A DNA stretch of 43,806 nucleotides from an uncultured Mycoplasmataceae bacterium (lineage in GTDB: Bacteria > Bacillota_I > Bacilli_A > Mycoplasmatales > Mycoplasmoidaceae), in assembly GCA_949282725.1 (NCBI GenBank), contig CASDPP010000003.1, forward strand, positions 132,289 to 176,094, read 5' to 3'. Positions 10,838 to 20,271 of this stretch are shown here, piece after piece. Within the stretch, counting starts at the first letter, position 1; each line of letters starts with the position of its first letter. The notes under the pieces were generated by a model. It saw only the letters and a program-made list of their open reading frames with translations, searched no databases and was not told the origin of the DNA. Both the position numbers and the translations under genes were made by a program.

Positions 10838-12247
10838 ATGAAGAAGAAAATTAAAAAAAATAATAAAAAAGCATCAAAGCAAAAAAAAGTTGTTAAAAAA
10901 ACAAAACAACCTAAAGTTAAAATTAAAAAAATAAAAAACAAAAAAACATTAAAAGCTAAAAAAGCTTCTTCTAAAAAATCTAAAAAAGTAGTTGCAAAAA
11001 AAACTAAAATCCTAAAAAAATCATCAAAAAAAGCTACTCCAAAAAAGAAAGAAAAAATAAAAAATAACAAGATAATTCAAGAATCAATTGTTAAAATAAG
11101 AAAGATTTCAGAATTTGAATTTGATGATATTATTAACAAACTTTTAGTAAAAGCAAAAAATAAGAAAAAAGGTAAAAACAGATTAACATGATCTTACGTT
11201 TTTAATACTTTTAGTAACTATGATATATCTGATGAATTAACAGAAAAAATTACAAAAATATTTACAGACAACAATATTGAAATTGTTAATGATTTAGATG
11301 ATAAAGTTTCTTCTCCAGTTAATAAAGATTTTCAAATTAATCAAATTAAACAATCTAGTAGATTATCAAAAAAAGATAAAGTAAATGATACAATTAAATC
11401 TTTCTTTGGTGCTTTATCATCATCAAAAATTTTATCAGCAGCAGAAGAAGCAGAAGTAGCTCAAAAATTAGATTCTAAAGATCCAGAAGAAAAACAATAT
11501 GCTATTAATCAATTGGTTACAAGTAACCTTCGTTTAGTTACATCGATTGCTCGAAAATTTATTAATAGTGGATTAGAATTAGAAGATTTGATTCAAGAAG
11601 GATCAATTGGTTTAATGAAAGCGATTTCAAAATTTGATTACAAACTAGGAAATAAGTTTTCAACTTATGCAACATGATGGATTAGACAAGCTATTACAAG
11701 AGCTATTGCTGATCAATCAAGAATTATTAGAATTCCAGTTCATATGTTAGATGCTATCAATCAAGTTATGAAAGCAGAAAAAAAATTGCTTCAAGATTTA
11801 GGTAGAAATCCAACAGTAGAAGAAATTAGTAATGAGTTAGGTGGGTCTGCAAAAGGATTTACTGTTAAAAAAGTTGCAAACATTAAGAAAATAAGTGTTG
11901 ATCCTGTTTCGATAGATCGACCAATTTCTAAAGGTGAAGAAAGTCATTTTGCTGAATTTATTAAAGATGATAGCATCCCTCAACCAGATAAATATGTTGA
12001 ATCAGAAATTATGAACGAACATATTGAAAAACTATTTAGCGCTGTTTTAACACCTAAAGAGGAACAAGTTATTAGAATGAGATATGGTTTAAAGCCATAT
12101 GATGCTCCAATGACTTTAGAAGAAATTGGTGAAGCACTAGGAAGAACTAGAGAACGCATTAGACAAATTGAAGCTAAAGTTATCCGTAAATTAAAACATC
12201 CAAGTAAAAGTTCTAAATTAAAATCATTTATTTATGGAGAGAATTAA
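10838..12247 (+). CDS. rpoD: housekeeping RNA polymerase sigma factor with lysine-rich N-terminus
   Basis: This is the primary sigma-70 factor, 469 residues. Region 2 (about 220-300) carries [18 protein letters not shown] and [17 protein letters not shown], which contact core enzyme and the -10 element. Region 3 starts RIPVHM. Region 4 ends with the helix-turn-helix block [20 protein letters not shown] that reads the -35. The N-terminus is odd: about 40 of the first 80 residues are lysine, with runs of KK and S/A/T, like a histone H1 tail, in place of an acidic region 1.1. The mRNA is A-rich there, but the frame is clean. The following trmK and NIF3 genes overlap in series, a gene order shared with Firmicutes such as Bacillus subtilis (sigA, trmK, NIF3). 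Confidence 0.95.
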
Positions 12248-12881
12248 ACAAATTCTCAAGCAAATAAAACCAAATTCAGTGATTGTTGACATTGGTAGTG
12301 ATCATGGTTATTTAGGTATATTAGCATTAAAAAATAATCAAGCAAAATTTATTTATAACATTGAAATCAATCAAAAACCATTAGATAACACAATCACAAA
12401 CTTAACTAAACATAATCTATTATCAAAAACAAAAAATATATTAAACGATGGTCTTAAAAATCTTGAATTAGATAAGACAATAGATTATTGTGTTATATGC
12501 GGAATGGGAGGAAACAACATTTTTAAAATATTACAAGATATTTTAAAAACAAAAAATGAAATAAAGAATTTTATTGTAATTCCTAATAACAATAGTTCCA
12601 TTGTAAGAGAATTTATTAAATTAAATGATTTTTATATAGAATATGAACAGATAATTCATTATAAAAAAAACTTTTATCCATTAATTATGTTTAATAAGAA
12701 AAAAGGACTAAAAGTTGTATCAGAAGCAGATTTATTTTTTGGACCATACAACATTCAAAATAAAACAAAAGAATTTAAATCTTATAAATTATTTCTAAAA
12801 AATAAGTTTGATAAAAACAAGAACTTATTAAGATCAACAAAAAATAAAAACATTTATAATTTAATTAATAATGAAAAATAA
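12234..12881 (+). CDS. trmK: tRNA adenine(22)-N1 methyltransferase TrmK
   Basis: The enzyme uses S-adenosylmethionine to methylate adenine 22 in tRNA. The 215 residues start with the SAM-binding motif VDIGSDHGYLG (18-28), and the family's catalytic-side motif CGMGG is at 89-93, followed by a lysine-rich C-terminal coiled region typical of TrmK. The IIVDIG-type Rossmann order fits. Its start lies 14 bases inside the end of the sigma gene, and its end overlaps the NIF3 gene by 11 bases, so all three are co-translated. Neighbour order supports the name. Confidence 0.92.
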   Translation: MERIKQILKQIKPNSVIVDIGSDHGYLGILALKNNQAKFIYNIEINQKPLDNTITNLTKHNLLSKTKNILNDGLKNLELDKTIDYCVICGMGGNNIFKILQDILKTKNEIKNFIVIPNNNSSIVREFIKLNDFYIEYEQIIHYKKNFYPLIMFNKKKGLKVVSEADLFFGPYNIQNKTKEFKSYKLFLKNKFDKNKNLLRSTKNKNIYNLINNEK

Positions 12882-13635
12882 TTTAATACTAAATTATCTA
12901 AACAAAAATTATCCTAAATCTTTAAAAGATGAATGAGATCAAGTAGGAAAGATTGTTTATTTTAATGATGATGTTGATAAAGTGTTAATCACATTGGAAG
13001 TTAATAATGAAACAATTAAATTAGTAAAGAAAAATAAAATTAAATTAATTATTTCACATCATCCTATTTTTTTAGATTCATTAAATGAAAATAAAAATGA
13101 AAAACAATACATAAATGAATTGAAGAAAAATAAGATAACATTGTTTTCTATTCATACAAATTTTGATAATGCACCATTAGGAATGAAAAAAGCATTTTCT
13201 AATCGTCTACCAAAGACATACAAACTTATTAATTCTAACGATTGTATATCTAACATTAAATTAACTAAAAAAATTTATATAGAAAAAATTATCAAGGATA
13301 TTAAACAAAATTTTAATTTTTCATATTTTAATTTTTTGCCTGAGTTAAGTAAGAAAAAAATATCAGAAATTAAAATTGTTTGTGGTTCTGGATTTAGTAT
13401 TTTAAAACAATATATCAATACTAAAAAATGAACAAATGAAACATTGTTTATTACATCAGATTTAAAATGGCACAATTGACAATTTATCAAAAATAATAAA
13501 TTAAATTTTTTAGAAATATCTCATGACATTGAAAATATTTTTATAGATTACATAGCTGATCAATTAAAAAACAATTTTAAGAATTTGAAATTATATAAAC
13601 AATATTATGATTTATATTTAATAGATAAAATATAA
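12871..13635 (+). CDS. NIF3/YqfO-family dinuclear metal protein
   Basis: This 254-residue protein belongs to the NIF3 (DUF34, GTP cyclohydrolase I type 2-like) family, whose molecular role is still unsettled. Metal-binding residues visible are the His pair in ISHHPIFL (63-64), the HTNFDNAPLGM block, and near the C-terminus the DLKWHNW segment that supplies a further ligand. It lacks the CutA1-like insert found in longer bacterial members, so it is the short form. It overlaps trmK by 11 bases; the trmK-NIF3 pair is conserved in Firmicutes and may point to tRNA-related work. The stop codon lies inside the TATAAT of the next gene. Confidence 0.88.
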
Positions 13636-13636
13636 T
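13631..13636 (+). promoter_or_regulatory. -10 element of the coiled-coil protein gene
   Basis: TATAAT overlaps the NIF3 stop codon and ends ten bases before the ATG at 13647, so the downstream mRNA would be leaderless or nearly so. Confidence 0.45.
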
Positions 13637-13646
13637 TAAATAAGAA

Positions 13647-15344
13647 ATGAATGTAGAAAAAAATGTTTTTTTAGCTTCTTTAATTGTTATATTTATTGGA
13701 TTAATTTTATTTTCAATAATATTTTTATCAAGTAAAGTACTAAAGAAAAAAGAATATTTGTTAAAAACACAATTTAATTCATTATATGCATTTGCAAATT
13801 TTGATAAATTTAAATATTTAAAAATTTTATCAGAACAAAACAAAGATTTTTTAGCATTTATTTCAAAAATTGAAAATGTAAATACTTTTTTTAAAGCTCA
13901 ATGTGATATTGTTAAAGAAAAATTAATTTTATTAACTGAAACAAATTTTAACTTCTCATTTATTAAAGCTAATAAATTAATTAATGAAATAACAAACGAT
14001 TTGAAATATTGTGATACCATTAAATATGATTTGTTATCACTAAATACCAATTTCACTAAGTATTATGATGAAATCAATAAAATTCTTTTAGAATATCGAA
14101 TTATTACTGATGAAGCAATAGAATTTTATGAACAAAATTTATCTTTAAAATATAATTTTCCAATTTTTAAAACATTAAATAATAAAATAGTAGATTCATT
14201 TTTAAAAACATACGATTCACTAAAAATTATTGATCAAGATAAATTGATAAATTGCATAAATAATCTAGACTACAATATTTCAACTTTTGTTAATACAATT
14301 CATCAGATTTATGTCTTAGATAATATCTTGTTTTATATTAAAACTAATTTAAAAAACATTAACGAATACAGAAATAATAAAGAAACAATTATTTCTTCAG
14401 GAGATATAGTTTTACTTGAACAAATTGAAGTAAATATTAAATCTAATATTTTAGAAATAGAAAATGATATTAAAACGTACAACTTTTCTACAGCAATGAA
14501 TCTATCATTTATTACAATTAATAAATTAGATGAAGGGTTAAAAATCATTAAGTATTCAGATAAATTAAATAGCTTAATTTCAACAAGTTTAAATTTCATA
14601 AAACAAAGATATAACTTTTTGAAAAAAAATGCTGAAATAATTAAGTCTAATTTTCAACAAATAGTTGACTATTTTAAGAATGATAAAAAAATGGTTAATG
14701 AATTAAATAAAATAAATATTTTATTTACATCAATTCATTTAGCACTTCAACAAATTATTTCTACTGCAGAAAATAAAAAAGAAGTTGATAAAACATTATT
14801 TCTTTCTTCACTATATGAACAATTAAATAATCTAAAAACATTATTTAATATGTTACAAGATATAGCAGCAAAAGCAAAACATCAAATTGATTTATTTACA
14901 GATCTTTATGAACAAATATCAGATTTAAAATTAATTTTATTGCAATTAAAATATATTGATAGTAATATCAATAATAAACAAGATTCTTCAGAAAAAGATG
15001 AAGTTAATAAACTTATTTTATTAAATATGCAAACATTAGAAAAAATGGAAAATAAATTATTGCATGCAGATTATAGTATTGATGGATATTTTAAACAAAT
15101 AAAAGAAGAATTAACAAACATAAATTCTAATGTTGAAATTTTAACAAGAAAAATTTCATCAAATGATTCTTTAAAAATGATTACAGAAAGATTATATATG
15201 TTTGCTAGTAAGCATCGTAATGAATCAAATGAAAACAAAGATATTCTAGAAACAGCAAAGAAACATTTTATTAATAAACAATATAAAGAGGCTTTAAATC
15301 TTTTACTAGAGTTTCTTTCACAAATTGATAATCGTTCGTATTAA
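13647..15344 (+). CDS. membrane-anchored coiled-coil protein, EzrA-like layout
   Basis: I do not recognise a specific family. The 565 residues start with one membrane helix (about residues 8-29, FLASLIVIFIGLILFSIIFL) followed directly by lysines, so the remaining 530 residues should be cytosolic. They are rich in Leu, Lys, Asn and Glu with heptad-like spacing, and the end (AKKHFINKQYKEALNLLLEF) resembles a TPR-type helix pair. An N-terminal anchor plus long spectrin-like coiled coil is the layout of EzrA, the FtsZ-ring regulator, but sequence evidence for that is weak. A structural or division role is only inference. Its stop overlaps that of feoB on the opposite strand. Confidence 0.8.
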   Translation: MNVEKNVFLASLIVIFIGLILFSIIFLSSKVLKKKEYLLKTQFNSLYAFANFDKFKYLKILSEQNKDFLAFISKIENVNTFFKAQCDIVKEKLILLTETNFNFSFIKANKLINEITNDLKYCDTIKYDLLSLNTNFTKYYDEINKILLEYRIITDEAIEFYEQNLSLKYNFPIFKTLNNKIVDSFLKTYDSLKIIDQDKLINCINNLDYNISTFVNTIHQIYVLDNILFYIKTNLKNINEYRNNKETIISSGDIVLLEQIEVNIKSNILEIENDIKTYNFSTAMNLSFITINKLDEGLKIIKYSDKLNSLISTSLNFIKQRYNFLKKNAEIIKSNFQQIVDYFKNDKKMVNELNKINILFTSIHLALQQIISTAENKKEVDKTLFLSSLYEQLNNLKTLFNMLQDIAAKAKHQIDLFTDLYEQISDLKLILLQLKYIDSNINNKQDSSEKDEVNKLILLNMQTLEKMENKLLHADYSIDGYFKQIKEELTNINSNVEILTRKISSNDSLKMITERLYMFASKHRNESNENKDILETAKKHFINKQYKEALNLLLEFLSQIDNRSY

Positions 15345-17455
15345 ATTAAACACAATCTAACGAATCAATAACCAATAATACCTAAAAAATAAGCAACCGT
15401 AAATGATGTTAATAAATTAATCATTAATAATTTATAACCACCTTCTTTTTTAATAACAGAAATAGTTGCTAAACAAGGAACATAGGTCATAAATATTAAT
15501 AAATAAGAAATTCCCAATGCTATATGATTAGAAATATAGTCATTAAATAAATTTTCACTTTGAAATAAAATATTAATATTTGATACTGCTATTTCTTTAG
15601 CGGGAATTGATGTTAGTAATGAGCACGATAGCTTTCAAGCATCTTGCTCAAAAAAACCAGCAGGATAAAGAATATAGTTAAATCATTTAGAGAAATAACC
15701 CATAAATGAACTACCGATATCTGATTCATTAATAATCATCCCTTGTGTTCCTAAATGAATTAGAAGTCAGATAATAATATTAGAAACAATAATAATTGTT
15801 GATGCTTTTTTAATAAATTCCTTTAATTGTAATCATACAGCTTTAAAAATAACAGCAAAATCTGGTCTTCTTCAATTAACCATCTCTATAAAGAAAAAAG
15901 TTTTTTGTTTTCTAAACATTGTTTTAGAAAACACTAATCCAATTAATAAAGCAATGATACCAGAACAAACAATTAAAAAAATTAACATTAATCAACCATA
16001 GACTGGTCCAAACAAAGCTTGAGAAACAAAACTAAAAACAATAATTCTTGCGCTACATGAAACAAAAGGAGTAATTAAAAGAGTAATAAATTTTTCTTTT
16101 TTTGTATGTGTAGAACGAGACATCATAACAGCTGGAACACTACATCCAAAACCTGTTAATAAATTAATAATACTTCTTCCTGTTAAACCAAATTTTTCTA
16201 ATGCTTCATCTAATAAGACTGATACTCTTGATAAAATACCTACTTGTTGAATAATATTAATTAAGAAAAACATTATTAAAATTACTGGAATAAATGATAA
16301 AACAGAAAATAATCCTTCAAATACACCATAAACAAAGAAATTTGTTCATCACTCAGGACAGTGCATTTTTACAAAAATAGAATTAATTCATTTTTCAGCT
16401 ACTATTTGATTTAAAAAATCTTCACCAAACAAATCTTTTAAACTCCCTCCCATATAAGGACCGAAAGAAATATAGTAAATTAGAATAACAAGAGCGAAAA
16501 ACAACGGAATCCCAACTCATTTTTTTAAAATTGTTGCATCAAATTTTCTTTGTTTTTCTCTAGTTTTAAAATATTGGTCTTTTTTAATTGACGAATCAAT
16601 AATTTTTTTAACATATTGATTCTTAGAATCTAAAATTTCTTTATGAAAATTTCTTTTTGAATATTTAGATAAAAGTTTTGTGATTTTTGTATACGAATCA
16701 AAATAATATTTTTTAAAAAATGATTCCACAAAATGATTTTTTTCTAAAAACATCAAGGCATAATATCTTTTAGAAATTTTAGTTTTTGGTAAATATACTG
16801 AAATTTGTTTAATTAACTTTTCAATTTCTTTTGAATACTTAACAACGTTTTCTGATACAGGAGAAGATTTTAAAATATTTTTTTGTGCTTTATCTAAATT
16901 TAATCCTTTATTAGTTTGACATAGTGTAATATTAATGTTATTTAAAAATTTAGATAATTTTTTAATATTAATTGATTTAATATTAACTTCATCAATCATA
17001 TTTAATATTAAATTACTAGCCATTCCTGTTTCAATGGTTTGAATCGATAATAACAAATCTCTTTCAATACTGCTAGCAGAAATAATATTTATAATTTTTG
17101 TAAAATTTTCATGCAATAGTTCATGGGCAATAACAAGTTCTTCATCAATTGGGTGTGATAAATTATAAATCCCCGGAAGATCAGTTATTTTAATATTTTT
17201 ATTTATTTTTAATGATGCAACATTATTGCTTACTGTTAGCCGATCTACGTTTGATACAGCAGATGTTCCGACAGAAATTTTATTAAAAAAAGTAGACTTA
17301 CCAACATTAGGAGTTCCTAATAATAAAATATTATCTTTTCCTAATATTTTAAGTTTGTTTTTCTTTCTTTTTTTATTTTGGTGTCAGTCAGTAAATACTC
17401 GACTATGACTAGTTTTTTGAACAAAATTATTATTTTTATTATTCTTATTGGACAC
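15341..17455 (-). CDS. feoB: ferrous iron transporter FeoB
   Basis: FeoB is the GTPase-coupled Fe2+ importer of the cytoplasmic membrane; this copy has 704 residues. The cytosolic G domain shows G1 GTPNVGKST (47-55), G3 DLPG and G4 NMID. A helical linker follows, then the membrane domain with the two Gate motifs, seen as NLLTGFGCSVPAVMMSR and FVSCSARIIVF in the first and SIPAKEIAVSNI in the second. A basic 46-residue extension rich in Asn and Lys precedes the G domain. The start is GTG at 17455: an in-frame stop lies immediately upstream and there is no usable ATG nearby. It overlaps feoA by 11 bases. Confidence 0.95.
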
Positions 17456-17684
17456 TTATGTGATCACAATCTTCTTCACGTAATACATATTCAACGCCGT
17501 TTATCTGAAGATGAATGAATTTTTTATTTTTATCATAATCTAGAACGTGAACTCTAGACCCTTCAACAATACCTATATTTTGCAATTTATGTAAGACATC
17601 AGGGTTATGAAAATCGACAGATTTAACAGTTACCGTTTTGCCTCTGAATTTATTAGACAATTTGACAAAATTAGATTTTGGCAT
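17445..17684 (-). CDS. feoA: FeoA-family protein
   Basis: This is a 79-residue SH3-like FeoA protein, the small cytosolic partner needed for FeoB activity. The family pattern is seen in LQNIGIVEGSRVHVLDYDK, the glycine-rich turn that follows a helix, and the closing block INGVEYVLREED where the common version has a conserved Ala-Arg-Ile. Length is normal (about 75). It has its own TATAAT 12 bases upstream of the ATG and sits 26 bases after the PTS gene, so iron uptake could be expressed separately from sugar uptake. The last 11 bases overlap feoB. Confidence 0.92.
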   Translation of the reverse strand: MPKSNFVKLSNKFRGKTVTVKSVDFHNPDVLHKLQNIGIVEGSRVHVLDYDKNKKFIHLQINGVEYVLREEDCDHISVQ

Positions 17685-17696
17685 TACTTGTATGTT

Positions 17697-17702
17697 ATTA
17701 TA
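17697..17702 (-). promoter_or_regulatory. -10 element of feoAB
   Basis: TATAAT on the minus strand ends 12 bases before the feoA ATG, in the 26-base gap after the PTS gene. No Fur-like or other operator palindrome is obvious. Confidence 0.4.
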
Positions 17703-17710
17703 TATGATAA

Positions 17711-19525
17711 TTAAATGATTGATTTAATTTCATTTTTGATACGATCTGCATCTGTACCAAATACAGCATATACAGATTGTTTAGATGGATACATTACACC
17801 TCTAGCACCTAATTCCATCAATCTTGCCTTATTAACTTTTTTAGGATCAGCAACTTGAATACGTAGTTTAGTAATACATGCATCTACGTTTTTAATATTT
17901 TCTTTTCCTCCGTATGCTTTAATTACCTCATTAGCTAAGTCACTAATTCCACTATTAGATTTAGATCCTTCTTTTTTAGCTAAATAATCTTTTTTAGTAT
18001 ACATTTTGATTTCAGCATTAGTATTTCTACCTGGTGTTTTAATATCGAATTTTATAATAGAGAAATAGAAAACAACAAAATATATTGGTGCAAAAATAAT
18101 ACCTAAAACTATTGCTCAATAGAAATTTGTTCCTGCTTTACTAATATCAGGAATAACACCATAAATAATTAAATCTAGTAATCCACCACTAAATGTCATT
18201 CCGATATGAGCACCACAAATATACATTAGCATTCCACTTAATCCACAAAATACAGCATGGAATCCTCAGAATAATCAAGGAGCTAAGAATAAGAATGTAA
18301 ATTCAATTGGTTCAGTAATACCAGTTAATAATGAAGTTAAACCAGCAGATAAAATAACAGAAGCAGCAACTTTTCTATTAGCACCTTTTGGAACTGTTAA
18401 TACCATTGCTAAAGCAGCAGCAGGTAAAGCAAAAATCATAATTGAATATTTACCTTGCATATATTGTGCAGGATAAACTCCAGGTAAATCTGATGAAAGA
18501 TTCTTAAATGTTAATCTAACAACTGTTTGATCTGCTAAAGTAATTTCTCTTCCTGCAAAGTTATTTAAAAACATTCAAATTGATTGATCACCTGAAACTT
18601 GTTTAACACCATCTCCATATTGATGGTGAAATATATATGTATATAAATCACTTCATGTACTTCCACCGTAGATACTTGCATCAATACCAACACCATTGAT
18701 AGTAATAGCACTATCTAGATTGATATTTCCACCAATATTTGTATATCATAACGGAGAGTAAAATGCATGATGTAAACCAAACGGGCATAAAGAACGAGAA
18801 ATAAAATCTTGTAAGAAACAGTTAAAACCATATGTTTTTTCTCCCATTTCACCTAGTCCAACTCCCATTCAATATAAACCTTGACCAACACCTGGTCAAA
18901 TTAATGAAAAGAACAAACTTAAAATGATAGAAGAAAGAAATGTAATAATTGGAATGAATCTAACTCCAGAGAAAAAACCAATGATTGTTGGTAATTGAAT
19001 ATTTTTATATTTGTTATATAAAAATGCTATTAAAAAACCAATACTAATACCACCAAATACAGAAGTAGATAATGATTGGATACCAACATTTGATGTAAAG
19101 ATCGCACTATACATTGCTTTATCAAATTTATAAAATAGGAAATTATATGTAGTTACTTTTGTAGCTTCATCTGTGTGAGAAATAATCAACGCACTTTGCA
19201 ATGCACAAAACACTATTCAACCAACAAAGGCACTTAATCCTGCTACACCAGCATCACCTGTAAAAGTGATAGCAATAGCAACAGCAAATAAAACAGGTAA
19301 AGCAGAAAAGACAACATTTCCTGCACCATTTAAAACACTACCAAGAATGTATAAAAAATTATCTTGTGATACATTATTAACAATTGCAGCACCAACTCCT
19401 AAAAAAATACCTGCAATTGGCAACATGGCAATTGGCAACATTAAACCACGTGATAATTTAGCAATTATTTCTTTAATTCCCCCGTTGCTTGTTTCTTTTT
19501 TTCTTTTAAAAAAACGGAACTTCAT
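17711..19525 (-). CDS. PTS EIICB, glucose/N-acetylglucosamine family
   Basis: This membrane permease of the phosphotransferase system imports a hexose and phosphorylates it. Its 604 residues have the IIC domain first (LSRGLMLPIAMLPIAGIFLG, later FALPAAALAMVLTVPKGANR and the sugar-site motif GITEPIEF at about 402-409), then the IIB domain, whose phosphorylated cysteine is Cys550 in DACITKLRIQV. No IIA domain is fused. The fold fits PtsG/NagE/MalX types. The specific sugar cannot be read from the sequence, but nanE lies directly upstream in the same operon, which suggests an amino sugar. The start codon lies in a 16-base tandem repeat. Confidence 0.93.
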
Positions 19526-19552
19526 AATTATTTAATTTCATAATTATTTAAT
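19521..19552. repeat. perfect 16-bp tandem repeat across the PTS start codon
   Basis: The plus-strand unit TTCATAATTATTTAAT occurs twice without a gap (19521-19536 and 19537-19552). On the minus strand each copy contains ATTATGAA, so the start region of the PTS gene is duplicated: the ATG in the first copy read (19541) is 16 bases upstream and out of frame, and would encode only 11 residues before a stop inside the PTS gene. Confidence 0.9.
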
Positions 19553-19564
19553 AATTATATAAGT

Positions 19565-20269
19565 CTATTTATTTATTTCAAATAAATATTTTTGAGTAAT
19601 TAGTTTTGGTCTAGTAATTGCTGAACCTACAACTAGTGCGTGAATGTTAGTTTTTTTCAATGCATTTTTTGCTGTTAAAGGATCTCAAACACCACCTTCT
19701 AAGATAATAGGAATATTTGTTTGTTTAGTACATCAACGAATAAAGCCAAAATTATTTTCAATATTATTTTTTCCTTTAGTATCTTTTGTATATCCTCTAA
19801 GTGTGGTTCCGATCATATCAAATTTCAATTTGATTGCATTTTTTACATCTTGTTCATTGCTACAGTCTGCCATGATCAATTGTTTAGGATGATTTTTTCG
19901 AATATAAGATACTAATTGTTCTAAAGATTCTTTTGGACGTTTTCTTAAAGTAGCATCTAAAGCGATTACATCAACTTTTAATGATATTAATTGTTTTACT
20001 TCTTTTAATGTTGGGGTAATATAAACATCACAATTAGGATATTTTTGTTTAATAATTCCAATTGTATTAATTTTTAGTTTATTATTTTTGATAAAGTTTT
20101 GAATACTTTTGATGTGTTGATATTGACTAAGTCTTAAGGCTTTAGCACCACCTTCAATACATGCTTTAGCCATTAATGTAATGGCTGTGACATTATTTAG
20201 TGGTTCATCATCAACTGCTTGACAAGAGACAATTAATTTTTTATAAGTATTTTTAATAAAATTATTCAT
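19565..20269 (-). CDS. nanE: N-acetylmannosamine-6-phosphate 2-epimerase
   Basis: NanE converts N-acetylmannosamine-6-phosphate to N-acetylglucosamine-6-phosphate in sialic acid and amino sugar breakdown. The protein is a 234-residue TIM barrel with family motifs VSCQAVDDEPLN at the start, GAKALRLS, DVIALDATLRKRP, LIMADCSNEQD, IGTTLRGYT and EGGVWDP, ending with LVVGSAITRP. Length is usual for the family. It lies two bases after aspS and 39 bases before the PTS gene, so it belongs to that operon. No nanA, nanK, nagA or nagB is in the window; the rest of the pathway must be elsewhere or the substrate may enter already phosphorylated. Confidence 0.93.
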
Positions 20270-20271
20270 AG

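Noticed and set aside
10828-11070. A Phe-rich hydrophobic protein on the minus strand
   Set aside because: It is the antisense shadow of the lysine-rich start of the sigma factor (AAA/AAG read as TTT/CTT).
19266-19915. Several plus-strand reading frames over the PTS start and nanE
   Set aside because: They run antisense to strongly conserved coding sequence and have no family-like features or promoters.
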